From Methylocystis heyeri (GTDB lineage Bacteria > Pseudomonadota > Alphaproteobacteria > Rhizobiales > Beijerinckiaceae), in assembly GCF_004802635.2 (NCBI RefSeq), contig NZ_CP046052.1, positions 3,286,001 to 3,350,000 on the forward strand: a stretch of 64,000 nt of DNA. The letters are read 5' to 3'. The position numbers were made by a program, and so were the translations under genes. Below the pieces are notes generated by a model. That model saw only the letters and a program-made list of their open reading frames with translations, did not search any database and had not been told where the DNA came from. The number at the start of each line of letters is the position of its first letter. The stretch's first letter is position 1. Of the stretch, positions 16,366 to 25,630 are shown piece after piece.

Positions 16366-19055
16366 CCTATCTTCCCTTTGGTTTGAGCGGCCGGAAAGCG
16401 CAACACCATGCGCGCGCCGCGCCTGCGCGCCGCCGGACTCTGCGCCGTTATGGTTCCGCCCATCGCCTCGACGAGGCCGCGGCAGATCGAAAGTCCGAGG
16501 CCCGTCCCGGCCTTGCGCCCGTCGGGACGCCCACCGCGGTAGAATTTCTCGAAAATGCGTTCGAGATCGCCGGGCTTCACCCCGGGCCCTTCGTCGGTGA
16601 CGGTCACGACGACATCCCCGCCCTCCTGCCGCGCGTGAATGCTCACGGGTCCGCCGCCGCCATATTTATGAGCGTTGTCCAGCAGGTTGAACAGCACCTG
16701 CTCGAGGAGATTCGCATCGGCGCGGATGAAGGGAAGATCCGGCGCGACGCTGATCGTGATCTTGCCGTCCGCGAAAACTTTTCGAATGCGCTGGGCGGCC
16801 GCCCGAATGGCGTCGGGAACCTCCACCCAGTCGCGCCGGACTTCGAGCGCTCCGGCTTCGATCCGCGACATGTCGAGAAGATTCTTGACGAAGCGCGAAA
16901 GTCTGCCCGCTTCCTCCTCGATCGAGGCCAGCAGATCCTGCCGCTCGGGCCCGGACATTTTGTCCCCGAGTTCGCGCAGGCTCGTCACCGCCCCGGTGAT
17001 GGAGGCGAGCGGCGTGCGCAGATCGTGGGAAAGCGACGAAAGCAGCGTCGTCCGCAGCTTTTCGTTTTCTTCGAGAGCCGCGGCGTGGATGGATTTGTCG
17101 ATGAGCTGGGCGCGGTCGACCGCGATCGCGGTCTGATCGAGAATGGAAGACAGGGTCCTGTCGTCCTGCGGAGACAGCGGCTCGTCGGGATTTTTGGGAT
17201 GAACCCCGCAAACCCCGACCACCCCGCGCGGGGTGGTCAGCGGGCGAAACTGGAAACGCACATTGGGCAATGTTCCCGTTCGCCAGCCCGAAGCCTCCGC
17301 CTTTTCGAAAGCCCAGCGGGCGGCGCTCATTTCGCCGACTTCCAGCGCATCCAGCGGAGGCCAGGCGGCGGCGAGGCGCAACTCGCCCTCCTGCGGGGCG
17401 AGCGCAACCACGCATTGCGCGCCCAGGGCTTTCTGGGCCTGGGCGGTCGCCACCCAGGCGACATCCTCCAAGGCCGCCGCCGCCGAAACTTTTCGGGAGA
17501 ATTCGAACAAGGCCCGTCCCGCGTCGATCCGCTGCGTCATCTGGAGCGAATGTTCCCGTGCGCGGCCGGCGAGAAGCCCCGTGATCACGGCGACGACCAG
17601 GAACATCAGCAGGGCGAGGAATTCCTGCGGCTGCGAGATCGAAAAGTTATAGAGCGGCTCGACGAAGAAGAAATCGAAGGCGAGGAAAGAGAAAAACGAC
17701 GCCGCGATCGCCGAGGAGAGACCGAAACGCACCGCGCATAAAATGACCGCGACGAGAAAGATCATCGACAGATTCGGCAAATGCAGCCAGTGATCGAGCA
17801 CAAAGCCGAGACCGACCGCAACGCCAACCGTCGCCGCAGCCGCCGCGATCCCCCCTGCGAGCGACACGGGAGAAGCGATCGCCGGTTTGCCCGGCGCCGG
17901 CGGGACCGCTTCGTCCATCACGACGTGAACCGCGATGTCGCGCGAGCGCCTCACCAGCTCCTGAGTCAGCGATGGCCGCAACATGCCGGCGAAGCGTCCG
18001 GCGCGCGAACGGCCGAGCACGATCTGGGTGAAATTCTCCCGGCGCGCGAAGCGCAGCAGTTCGCCTGCGAGATCCTGCGCAGAAAGCCGCTCGGTCGAGG
18101 CGCCGAGCCGCTCGGCGAGACGCAAGGCGTCATCCACGCGCTTGACCCGCGCGGCGTCGGCCTCTTCCTCTCCCGGCCGCTCGACGAAAACCGCGGTCCA
18201 TTCCGCGTTGAGGCCGCTCGCGAGGCGCGCCGCCGCGCGCACCACGATCTCGGAGGAAAAGTCCGCTCCGACGCAGACCAGCAGACGCTCGGCCGTGGGC
18301 CAGGGACCCTCGATGGCGTGCTGGCGCAGATAGTCGACGACCTGATCGTCGACCCGTTCCGCGGTCCTGCGCAAGGCGAGCTCCCGCAAGGCGGTCAGAT
18401 TGCCCGGCGTGAAGAAATTCGTCGCAGCCAGCCGCGCGGTCTGTGGAAAATAGACCTTGCCGTCGTGCAGGCGCTGAATCAGCTCGTCGGGCGTGACATC
18501 GACGAGAATTACATCCGAAGCCGAACTCAACACGCGGTCCGGCACGGTCTCGCGGACCTTTACGCCCGTTATGCGCGCCACGACGTCGGCGAGGCTTTCG
18601 AGATGCTGGATATTGAGCGCGGTCCAGACGTCGACGCCGGCCTCCAGCAGTTCCTCGATGTCCTGCCAGCGCTTGGGGTGGCGGCTGTCGGGCGCGTTGG
18701 TGTGAGCGAGTTCGTCGACGACGATCAGCTTGGGCCTGCGCTCCAGCGCCGCGTCGATGTCGAACTCCTCTATGACATGGCCGCGGTAATGCGCCTCGCG
18801 CCGGGGCAGGATCTCGAGCCCCTCCAGCAGCGCCTGCGTCTCCTGGCGGCCATGCGTCTCGACGAGACCGACAACCACATCCGCGCCGTCCGCGCTGACG
18901 GCCCGGGCGCGCTCCAGCATCGCATAGGTCTTGCCGACGCCGGGCGCAGCGCCGAGGAAAATGCGCAGCCTGCCGCGGGTTTCTGAGCCCGCGGCGGCGA
19001 GCAATGCGTCCGGATCGGGACGGCGGTCGAAATTTCGGTTCAATGGCGGCGGCAA
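16362..19055 (-). CDS. kdpD: osmosensitive K+ sensor histidine kinase KdpD
   Basis: 897 residues, the usual size. The N-terminal KdpD domain has the Walker-like GAAPGVGKT (about 35-43) and is followed by a UspA-like domain (about 245-370). Four closely spaced transmembrane helices follow (about 395-495), then a GAF-like region. The transmitter has the H-box SLSHDLRTPLASI with His677, N-box DNAHKYG and G-boxes DEGPGVKP and GTGLGLSICRG. The start is TTG at 19055. It senses low K+ and controls kdpFABC through KdpE. It lies 24 bases after kdpC on the same strand. Confidence 0.97.
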   Translation of the reverse strand: MPPPLNRNFDRRPDPDALLAAAGSETRGRLRIFLGAAPGVGKTYAMLERARAVSADGADVVVGLVETHGRQETQALLEGLEILPRREAHYRGHVIEEFDIDAALERRPKLIVVDELAHTNAPDSRHPKRWQDIEELLEAGVDVWTALNIQHLESLADVVARITGVKVRETVPDRVLSSASDVILVDVTPDELIQRLHDGKVYFPQTARLAATNFFTPGNLTALRELALRRTAERVDDQVVDYLRQHAIEGPWPTAERLLVCVGADFSSEIVVRAAARLASGLNAEWTAVFVERPGEEEADAARVKRVDDALRLAERLGASTERLSAQDLAGELLRFARRENFTQIVLGRSRAGRFAGMLRPSLTQELVRRSRDIAVHVVMDEAVPPAPGKPAIASPVSLAGGIAAAAATVGVAVGLGFVLDHWLHLPNLSMIFLVAVILCAVRFGLSSAIAASFFSFLAFDFFFVEPLYNFSISQPQEFLALLMFLVVAVITGLLAGRAREHSLQMTQRIDAGRALFEFSRKVSAAAALEDVAWVATAQAQKALGAQCVVALAPQEGELRLAAAWPPLDALEVGEMSAARWAFEKAEASGWRTGTLPNVRFQFRPLTTPRGVVGVCGVHPKNPDEPLSPQDDRTLSSILDQTAIAVDRAQLIDKSIHAAALEENEKLRTTLLSSLSHDLRTPLASITGAVTSLRELGDKMSGPERQDLLASIEEEAGRLSRFVKNLLDMSRIEAGALEVRRDWVEVPDAIRAAAQRIRKVFADGKITISVAPDLPFIRADANLLEQVLFNLLDNAHKYGGGGPVSIHARQEGGDVVVTVTDEGPGVKPGDLERIFEKFYRGGRPDGRKAGTGLGLSICRGLVEAMGGTITAQSPAARRRGARMVLRFPAAQTKGKIG

Positions 19056-19079
19056 GACGAAACCTGTGCTTTCCTCTCG

Positions 19080-19679
19080 CTATTGCAGCGCGTCCAGCGC
19101 CAGATTGAGCATTAGCACATTTACCCGCGGCTCGCCGAAGAGACCAAGAGCCCGTCCCTCGACATGCTCCTCGACCAGCGCCCGCACCCGCGCCTCATTC
19201 AGCTTGCGCGCCCTGGCGACGCCGGCGACCTGCGCCAGCGCATATTGGGGAGAAATATGCGGATCTAGGCCCGAGCCCGAAGTCGTCGCAGCGTCGGCGG
19301 CCACCACATCGATGCGCCCCGCGGCGAATTCGGATTCTATCGTGGCGTTGACCCGTTCGATCAGTTTCTTCGACGTCGGTCCGAGATTGGAGCCGGACGA
19401 AGCGGCGGCGTTATAGGGCGCGTCCACGCTCTTGTCGGGATTGGCGGGGTCCGGGGCGCTGGTCGCGGAAGGCCTGGCGTGGAAATACCCGTCGCCCACG
19501 AAATTCTGGCCGATCAGCGCCGAGCCCACCACGACGCCGCCTCTCTCGACGGCGCTCCCATTGGCCTGGGCGGAAAAAGCGATCTGCGCCACGCCTGTGA
19601 TCGCCAGCGGATAGGCGAGGCCCGTCACGAGAGTGAGCAGGAACAGCAGGACGAAAGCCGGACGAATTTGGCTCAACAT
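19080..19679 (-). CDS. kdpC: K+-transporting ATPase subunit KdpC
   Basis: 199 residues from the ATG at 19679 (AAAAGGAG upstream). One N-terminal membrane helix (about 9-30) and a periplasmic domain with GSALIGQNF, YFHARPSA, the SSGSNLGPTSKKL block and DPHISPQYA. KdpC stabilises the KdpA-KdpB complex and raises K+ affinity. The start lies 14 bases beyond kdpB. Confidence 0.97.
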   Translation of the reverse strand: MLSQIRPAFVLLFLLTLVTGLAYPLAITGVAQIAFSAQANGSAVERGGVVVGSALIGQNFVGDGYFHARPSATSAPDPANPDKSVDAPYNAAASSGSNLGPTSKKLIERVNATIESEFAAGRIDVVAADAATTSGSGLDPHISPQYALAQVAGVARARKLNEARVRALVEEHVEGRALGLFGEPRVNVLMLNLALDALQ

Positions 19680-19693
19680 GCCGGTAACTCCTT

Positions 19694-21805
19694 TTAGGCC
19701 AAGCGAAGCGCTTGAACGACGAGGTCGATGAGCTTGATGCCGACGAAAGGCGCGATCAGCCCGCCTGCCCCGTAAATGAGAAGATTGCGCCGCAGCAGCG
19801 CGGCCGCGCCCACCGGCCTGTATTCCACCCCGCGCAGCGCCAGCGGGATGAGGGCGACGATGATGAGGGCGTTGAAGATCACCGCCGACAGGATCGCCGA
19901 TTGGGACGACGCCAGCCGCATCACGTTCATCGCCTCGAGTTCGGGATAGGCGGCGACGAACAGTGCGGGAATGATCGCGAAATACTTCGCGACGTCGTTG
20001 GCGATCGAGAAGGTCGTCAAGGCGCCGCGGGTCATCAGCAGCTGCTTGCCGATGGCGACGACCTCGATGAGCTTGGTCGGATCGGAATCGAGATCGACCA
20101 TATTGCCGGCTTCGCGCGCCGCCTGGGTTCCGGTCTGCATGGCGACGCCGACATCCGCCTGGGCCAGGGCCGGAGCGTCGTTGGAGCCGTCTCCGCACAT
20201 GGCGATCAGCCGCCCGCCCTGCTGCTCCTTGCGGATATAGGCGAGCTTGTCCTCCGGCGTCGCCTGGGCGATGAAATCGTCGACGCCGGCTTCTCCAGCT
20301 ATGGCGGCGGCCGTGGTCGGATTGTCGCCCGTCACCATCACCGTCTTGATGCCCATGGCGCGCAGGGCGGCGAAACGCTCTTTGATGCCGGGCTTCACGA
20401 TGTCCTTGAGATAGACGACGCCGAGCAGACGGCCGTTGTCGGAGACGGCGAGCGGCGTGCCGCCCGCCCGGGAAATCCGCTCGACGGTTTTGTGGAAGCC
20501 GTCCGGGATCTTTGTTTCCGCGATCTGGGCGAGGATGGCGTCCACCGCGCCCTTGCGCAGCGCGCGGCCGGCGATATTGACGCCGGATATGCGCGTCTGG
20601 GCCGAAAAAGGCACCACCGTCATTTCGGCGCACGGGTCCGGATCGGACGCGGCGCCCGCTCCTTCGAGCGCCGGCTCGGGCGCTTCGACAGAAAATGGCG
20701 CGCGCACATCATAGCGGGACTGCGCCAGAGCGACGATCGAGCGGCCTTCCGGCGTTTCGTCGGCGAGGGACGCCAGCAGAACCGCCTCTGCGAGCTCGCG
20801 TTCGGTCGCCGCGCCCACGGGGATGAATTCATCCGCCATGCGATTGCCGAAAGTGATCGTGCCGGTCTTGTCGAGCAGCAGCGTATCGACGTCGCCGGCT
20901 GCCTCCACGGCGCGGCCCGAAGTCGCGATGACGTTGAAGCGGATAAGCCGATCCATTCCGGCGATGCCGATCGCGGAAAGAAGGCCGCCGATCGTCGTCG
21001 GAATGAGGCAGACCAGCAAAGCGATGAGGACGCTGACCGAGAGCGTCGTTCCCGAATAGGCGGCGAGCGGCCACAGCGTCACGCAGACGATCAGAAAGAT
21101 GATCGTGAGCCCCGAGAGAAGGATGGACAGCGCCAATTCATTCGGCGTCTTTTGCCGCTGCGCGCCTTCGACCAGCGCGATCATGCGATCGATGAAAGTG
21201 GATCCGGGCTCGGCCGTCACCTTGACCTTGATCCAGTCGGAAAGCACGGTGGTGCCGCCGGTCACGGCCGAACGGTCGCCGCCGGCCTCGCGAATGACTG
21301 GCGCGGATTCGCCGGTGATGGCCGATTCATTTACCGAAGCGACGCCCTCGATGATTTCGCCGTCGCAAGGGATCACATCCCCGGCTTCGACCAGCACCAC
21401 GTCGCCGAGCTTGAGATCGAGCGCCGAGACCCCCTGAACGACATCTTTCATACCGCTTTTGCCGGCGGGGTCGATGAGGCGCTTGGCGTGCGTCTCGGTG
21501 CGGGTGCGCCGCAGCGAGTCGGCCTGCGCCTTGCCGCGTCCCTCCGCCACCGCCTCGGCGAAATTGGCGAAAAGCACGGTGAACCAGAGCCACGCCGTGA
21601 TCTGGCCGGTGAAGCCGGCCGTTCCCGTATTGGCGAGAAGATCGCGAACGAAAAAAACGGTGACGACGACAGAGACCATCTCGGTGACGAAAATCACCGG
21701 GTTTTTGGCGAGCTTCCGCGGATCCAGCTTGACGAAAGCGTCCCTGGCGGCGCCTCTGACGATCGGCCAATCGAGCAGGCCGGCGGCGGTGGATTTCCTG
21801 GACAT
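19694..21805 (-). CDS. kdpB: K+-transporting P-type ATPase subunit KdpB
   Basis: 703 residues. Hydrolyses ATP to drive high-affinity K+ uptake through KdpA. The phosphorylation motif is DKTGT with Asp312, the actuator motif is TGES (164-167), and the hinge motif is GDGSND near residue 530. The [12 protein letters not shown] segment in the membrane is typical of KdpB. Length and motif order match the E. coli subunit. The gaps to kdpA (12 bases) and kdpC (14 bases) indicate one transcript. Confidence 0.98.
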   Translation of the reverse strand: MSRKSTAAGLLDWPIVRGAARDAFVKLDPRKLAKNPVIFVTEMVSVVVTVFFVRDLLANTGTAGFTGQITAWLWFTVLFANFAEAVAEGRGKAQADSLRRTRTETHAKRLIDPAGKSGMKDVVQGVSALDLKLGDVVLVEAGDVIPCDGEIIEGVASVNESAITGESAPVIREAGGDRSAVTGGTTVLSDWIKVKVTAEPGSTFIDRMIALVEGAQRQKTPNELALSILLSGLTIIFLIVCVTLWPLAAYSGTTLSVSVLIALLVCLIPTTIGGLLSAIGIAGMDRLIRFNVIATSGRAVEAAGDVDTLLLDKTGTITFGNRMADEFIPVGAATERELAEAVLLASLADETPEGRSIVALAQSRYDVRAPFSVEAPEPALEGAGAASDPDPCAEMTVVPFSAQTRISGVNIAGRALRKGAVDAILAQIAETKIPDGFHKTVERISRAGGTPLAVSDNGRLLGVVYLKDIVKPGIKERFAALRAMGIKTVMVTGDNPTTAAAIAGEAGVDDFIAQATPEDKLAYIRKEQQGGRLIAMCGDGSNDAPALAQADVGVAMQTGTQAAREAGNMVDLDSDPTKLIEVVAIGKQLLMTRGALTTFSIANDVAKYFAIIPALFVAAYPELEAMNVMRLASSQSAILSAVIFNALIIVALIPLALRGVEYRPVGAAALLRRNLLIYGAGGLIAPFVGIKLIDLVVQALRLA

Positions 21806-21817
21806 TCTACCAGCTCC

Positions 21818-23530
21818 TTAAAAGCTCTTTCCGGCCTGCAGCAGGAAATGTTCGACGATCGGCCCGAGCGCGAGCGCCGGGAAATATTGCAGCAGGTAGA
21901 GCACGACGATCACCCCCAGCAGCAGTCCGACAAAGAGAGGACCGTGGGTGGGGAAAGTGCCGCTCGACGCCGCGATCTTCTTCTTTGCGGCGAAGGAGCC
22001 GGCGAGCGCGAGCACGGGCGCGATATAGGCGAAGCGGCCGACGAACATGGCGATTCCCAGCGTCGCGTTGAACCACTGGTTGTTGCCGTTGAGGCCCGCG
22101 AAAGCCGAACCGTTGTTCGCGGTGGTGGAGGCGAAGGCGTAGATCACCTCCGACAATCCGTGGGGTCCCGAATTGCCGAGATAATTGTCGGTCACGAGCT
22201 TCAGCATGACCGAAGCCGCCGTAAAGCCGAGGACCGTCGCCGGGTAGATCAATATTGCGAGCATGGCGAGCTTCATCTCGCGCACCTCGATCTTCTTGCC
22301 GAGATATTCCGGCGTGCGCCCGACCATCAGCCCCGCGACGAAGACGGCGATGACCGCGAGAATGAGGAAGCCATAGAGCCCCGCTCCGACGCCGCCGGGC
22401 GAGATGCAGCCGAGCAGCATGTTGAAGAGCGGAACCAGTCCGCCGAGGGGCGTGAAGGAATCATGCATCGCGTTCACCGAGCCGGTGCTGGTGCCCGTCG
22501 TCGCCGTTGCGTAGAGCGCGCTCATGGCCACGCCGAAACGCACCTCCTTGCCTTCCATATTGCCGGGTGCGGCGTCGACGCCCATTTCCGAAAGCAGGGG
22601 GTTGCCAGCGGCCTCCGCCCAATAGGCGACCGCAACGCCCGCTATCAGAACGATCGACATTGCGATGACGATGGCCCGGCCCTGGCGCGGATCGAGCACA
22701 GCGCGCCCGAAGGCGAAGACGGTCGCGAAAGGAATGACCAGCAGCGCCCATATTTCCAGGAGATTGGTCCAGGCGTTGGGGTTCTCGAAAGGATGCGCGG
22801 CGTTGGCGTTGAAGAAGCCGCCGCCGTTGGTGCCGAGCTCCTTGATGGCTTCCTGGCTGGCGACGGGACCAATGGAAATGACCTGCTTTGCGCCTTCGAG
22901 CGTCGTCGCCTCGAGGGCGCCCTGCAAGGTTTGCGGAACGCCGAGCGCGACGAGAACCAGCGAAAAGACGATCGCCATCGGCAGCAGGAGATAGAGCGTC
23001 GCCCGGGTCATATCGACCCAGAAATTCCCCAGCGTCTTCGATTCCGCGCGCGAAAAAGCGCGGATCAGCGCGAAGGCCACCGCAAGGCCCGTCGCCGCGG
23101 ACACGAAATTATGCACTGTGAGGCCGAGCATCTGCGTGAGATGACTCATGGTCGTCTCGCCGCTGTAGTTCTGCCAGTTGGTGTTGGTGATGAAGCTCAG
23201 CGACGTGTTGAAGGAAAGGTCCGGCGCCACGCCGTCGAATCCGCGCGGGTTGAGCGGCAGAAAATTCTGCAGCCGCTGCAACGCGTAAAGGGAGAGAAAA
23301 CCCGCGACGCTGAACGCCAGCATCGACATGGCGTAGGCGAGCCAGCCCTGCTCCCGTCCGGCGTCGACGCCGGCGAGCCGATAGAAGGCGCGCTCGACCG
23401 GCGCGCCGAGGGCGGACAAGGGCGTCCGCTCGCCTTCCATGACGCGGCGAATATATCCGCCGAGCGGCGCCGCGGCCGCGAAGACGAGCAACAAGGTGAC
23501 GGCTATCTGGATAAAGCCTGCCAGTGACAT
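21818..23530 (-). CDS. kdpA: K+-transporting ATPase subunit KdpA
   Basis: 570 residues from the ATG at 23530, with GGGAG upstream; a longer open frame to 23650 has no ribosome site. KdpA is the channel-like subunit with four pseudo-repeats carrying selectivity-filter glycines; visible examples are [11 protein letters not shown] and [19 protein letters not shown]. About ten hydrophobic segments. It is separated from kdpF by 231 bases, which is unusual because kdpF and kdpA normally abut. Confidence 0.97.
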   Translation of the reverse strand: MSLAGFIQIAVTLLLVFAAAAPLGGYIRRVMEGERTPLSALGAPVERAFYRLAGVDAGREQGWLAYAMSMLAFSVAGFLSLYALQRLQNFLPLNPRGFDGVAPDLSFNTSLSFITNTNWQNYSGETTMSHLTQMLGLTVHNFVSAATGLAVAFALIRAFSRAESKTLGNFWVDMTRATLYLLLPMAIVFSLVLVALGVPQTLQGALEATTLEGAKQVISIGPVASQEAIKELGTNGGGFFNANAAHPFENPNAWTNLLEIWALLVIPFATVFAFGRAVLDPRQGRAIVIAMSIVLIAGVAVAYWAEAAGNPLLSEMGVDAAPGNMEGKEVRFGVAMSALYATATTGTSTGSVNAMHDSFTPLGGLVPLFNMLLGCISPGGVGAGLYGFLILAVIAVFVAGLMVGRTPEYLGKKIEVREMKLAMLAILIYPATVLGFTAASVMLKLVTDNYLGNSGPHGLSEVIYAFASTTANNGSAFAGLNGNNQWFNATLGIAMFVGRFAYIAPVLALAGSFAAKKKIAASSGTFPTHGPLFVGLLLGVIVVLYLLQYFPALALGPIVEHFLLQAGKSF

Positions 23531-23761
23531 GAAACGCTCCCGCGATTGGACCGCGATTAGAGCGCATAGCCGCAAAAGTTTTCGCGCGACGGCAATGCGC
23601 TGTATGTAATGATGTGATTGATCGGCTCGAGAGCGGCTCTCTCGACACACCCGATCCCCTCACCCTGAGGAGCCCGCTGACGCGCTTTCAGGCGACGTGA
23701 GAGGCCGCTCGAATTCCATATGTCTCTCGCGCTCGAACGATTCCGTTCGAATGTGGGAGCG
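23531..23761 (-). other. 231-bp spacer between kdpF and kdpA
   Basis: No open frame of its own is convincing. It holds short inverted repeats: CGAACG-ATTC-CGTTCG within a larger CGCTC...GAGCG pair (about 23729-23763), a GAGAGC...GCTCTC pair (about 23629-23643), and a CCCTCACCCTGAGGAG segment typical of alphaproteobacterial REP-like repeats. It is probably repeat-derived and could attenuate or process the kdp message. Confidence 0.5.
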
Positions 23762-23848
23762 CTAGAATTCTTCAGGACGAAGCAGAGTGTAGAGAAGATA
23801 GGCGCAAAGCAGCGCCGCGACGACGAGACCGATAAGCGGCTCCAGCAT
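23762..23848 (-). CDS. kdpF: KdpF membrane microprotein
   Basis: 28 residues, MLEPLIGLVV... ending LLRPEEF. One transmembrane helix with the conserved 'Y-x2-Y-x-LL-R-P-E-x-F' tail of KdpF, the small stabilising subunit of the Kdp ATPase. GGGAGAG precedes the ATG at 23848. It lies upstream of kdpA in the same direction. It is far shorter than usual gene-calling limits, hence easily missed. Confidence 0.9.
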   Translation of the reverse strand: MLEPLIGLVVAALLCAYLLYTLLRPEEF

Positions 23849-23860
23849 GGAACTCTCCCG

Positions 23861-23944
23861 TCAAAGACGCGTCAGGCCGCGCGCATAAGCGGCGACGACG
23901 ATAAAAAGCGCCAGGCCGAGGCCGAGATAGGCGAGGTCGAGCAT
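23861..23944 (-). CDS. second KdpF-like membrane microprotein
   Basis: 27 residues beginning MLDLAYLGLGLALF and ending YARGLTRL, with one predicted transmembrane helix. A strong ribosome site (AGGGGGAT) precedes the ATG at 23944. It ends 12 bases before the kdpF start, so the two are cotranslated. Similar tiny proteins starting 'MxDLxYxxLG' occur ahead of kdpF in other alphaproteobacteria. The role is not established; a Kdp accessory or leader peptide is plausible. Confidence 0.75.
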   Translation of the reverse strand: MLDLAYLGLGLALFIVVAAYARGLTRL

Positions 23945-24272
23945 TTGCGATCCCCCTTGAGTTTCGGGCCGGAAAATGAACTCGTCCGCATCAGGTTTCT
24001 ATAGGGAACGCGCGATACCGTATAAGGACTTTATAAAGAAGCAGCCTATCGCTCGTTCGTGGCGAAGGCGTAACAGGGCGAGCGAGCCGCCCGCCACAGC
24101 GAAAACGATACCGGCGCGGTTCATAATCGGCAAGCGGCGAAGACAAACTCCAACCGCGCCCGGCGCAATTCGCCCCCAAAGAGAAAAATGGTCGCAGAGG
24201 CCGAATTTCCTGGTAAATCGCCGCCGGGAGCGAAGCTTCCGTCTCCTCCGGCGGCAATCCTGAATGAGGCGA
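23945..24272. other. kdp promoter region and 3' region of the alcohol dehydrogenase gene
   Basis: 328 bases without a gene. On the minus strand, upstream of the first microprotein, an AT-rich tract at about 24018-24040 contains the palindrome CTTTATAAAG and 'TTATAC', a reasonable place for the kdp promoter and a KdpE site, though no consensus is proven. At the far end GCCGCCGG (24220-24227) and CCGGCGGC (24248-24255) form a hairpin downstream of the alcohol dehydrogenase stop codon at 24273, probably its terminator. Confidence 0.45.
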
Positions 24273-25421
24273 TTACAACGCGTTGGTCAGGATGTCGGCG
24301 ATCGTTTCCCGAGTATAGACATCGGCGATTCCAAAGGCGCCGACATTGCCCAGCGCATTTTCGACGATGGCCGGGATTTGCGTTTCCCCAAGGCCCAACT
24401 GCGAAAGGCGCGTCGGCGTGCCGATCTTGTCGAACCAGGCTTCCAGAGCGGCGACGCCCTGCTCGGCGGTGTCGACCCCGAACACGGTCGCGGCAAATCG
24501 CTTGAACTGCGCCGGATTGCGGCTCAGGCTCCATTTCATCCATGCCGGCATCACCACGGAAAGACCGGCGCCGTGGGGCACGTTGAAAAGGGCGGAGATC
24601 GCATGCTCGATGGCGTGGTTGGGCCAACTGGAGCCCGAAACGCCGGCCGAGGTGAGGCCGTTCAGAGCCAGCGTCGCCGCCCAGGCGAACTGGCCGCGGG
24701 CGTCGTCGTCCTCGGGATCGACCAATAGCGCCTCGGTGGTCTCGATCACCGTGTTGATGAGAGCTTCCACGAGCCGGGATTGCAACTTCGGATGCTCCGC
24801 CGCCGTGAAATAGCCCTCGATCAAATGAGCGATGACGTCCGAAGCCGAATAAACCAGATATTCCCGCGAAACGCTCCGCATCAGCGTGGGGTTGACGATG
24901 GACGCCACGGGAAACAGCGCCGGAGACATGATGAAGAATTTTTCCCTGGTCTCTTCATTTGTGACCACGGCCGCCGCGTTCATCTCGCTGCCGGTCGCAG
25001 CCAAAGTCAGGATGGCGAACAAAGGTAGCGCCGACTCGATGCCCGCTTTCCCGACAAAAAGATCCCAGACGTCGCCGTCATAGCGAAGGCCGGCGGCGAT
25101 CGCCTTGGCGCTGTCGAGGACCGAGCCGCCGCCGACGCTCAATATGGCGTCGACCTGATGGGCGCGTCCCAGCGAGACGGCTTCCCGCACCTTGGAAATC
25201 ACAGGATTGCTGACGATGCCGCCAAGTTCGACCCAAGCGACGCCCTTTTCCGCGAGGCTCCGCGCGACGACGTCGAAAAGGCCTTCGCGCTTGATCCGCT
25301 CGCTGCCGTAGCAGAGCAGAACCTTCTTGACGCCATGCTCGGAAAGATGCCGACCAATCGTTTGCTCCTTGCCGAGGCCGAATTCGATTTTGGTCGGATT
25401 GAAGAATGTAAAATTTTCCAC
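24273..25421 (-). CDS. iron-containing alcohol dehydrogenase, YqhD/BDH type
   Basis: 382 residues from the GTG at 25421; the encoded start VENFTFFNPTKIEFG aligns with the family's usual MENFxFxNPTKI and GGGGGCGAG precedes it. A longer frame to 25511 encodes an unrelated basic extension. Motifs: GGGSVLDSAKAIA for NAD(P)H binding, and metal ligands in SASDVIAHLIEGY, SWPNHAIEHAI and VPHGAGLS. YqhD-type enzymes reduce short-chain aldehydes with NADPH and protect against them. The AraC regulator is divergent next to it, as yqhC is to yqhD in E. coli. Confidence 0.9.
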   Translation of the reverse strand: MENFTFFNPTKIEFGLGKEQTIGRHLSEHGVKKVLLCYGSERIKREGLFDVVARSLAEKGVAWVELGGIVSNPVISKVREAVSLGRAHQVDAILSVGGGSVLDSAKAIAAGLRYDGDVWDLFVGKAGIESALPLFAILTLAATGSEMNAAAVVTNEETREKFFIMSPALFPVASIVNPTLMRSVSREYLVYSASDVIAHLIEGYFTAAEHPKLQSRLVEALINTVIETTEALLVDPEDDDARGQFAWAATLALNGLTSAGVSGSSWPNHAIEHAISALFNVPHGAGLSVVMPAWMKWSLSRNPAQFKRFAATVFGVDTAEQGVAALEAWFDKIGTPTRLSQLGLGETQIPAIVENALGNVGAFGIADVYTRETIADILTNAL

Positions 25422-25519
25422 GTGCTCGCCCCCAGGATTGCCGACGCCGCTCTCTCGGGATCGCCGCGATCCCCGGCCGTAAAGTCCATGCGACTTATCC
25501 TTTAAAAACATTGGGCCTG

Positions 25520-25542
25520 CGGGCGGTATAACGTCCCGCCCG
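25520..25542. promoter_or_regulatory. inverted repeat between the dehydrogenase and its AraC regulator
   Basis: CGGGCGG (25520-25526), nine bases, CCGCCCG (25536-25542): perfect 7-bp arms in the 209-base divergent region. It could be an operator or simply a hairpin. AraC proteins usually prefer direct repeats, so this assignment is tentative. Confidence 0.3.
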
Positions 25543-25630
25543 ATTTCTTGCCCGATCCTCCGACGCGCTGTTCTTTTATGGAAAAATTGGCGGCGTCCAT
25601 ATTACTCTCCGCCGGACCGAGGAGGGCGAC

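Noticed and set aside
19712-23527. 1271-codon open frame on the plus strand opposite kdpABC
   Set aside because: It is antisense to well-conserved kdp genes; the His/Asp/Gly/Arg-rich translation is typical of reverse-complement GC-rich coding DNA. No ribosome site or domain.
24000-24060. KdpE binding site ahead of the kdp microproteins
   Set aside because: TTTATAAAG is suggestive of a promoter but no convincing T-rich KdpE site could be defined, so only noted as a likely promoter region.
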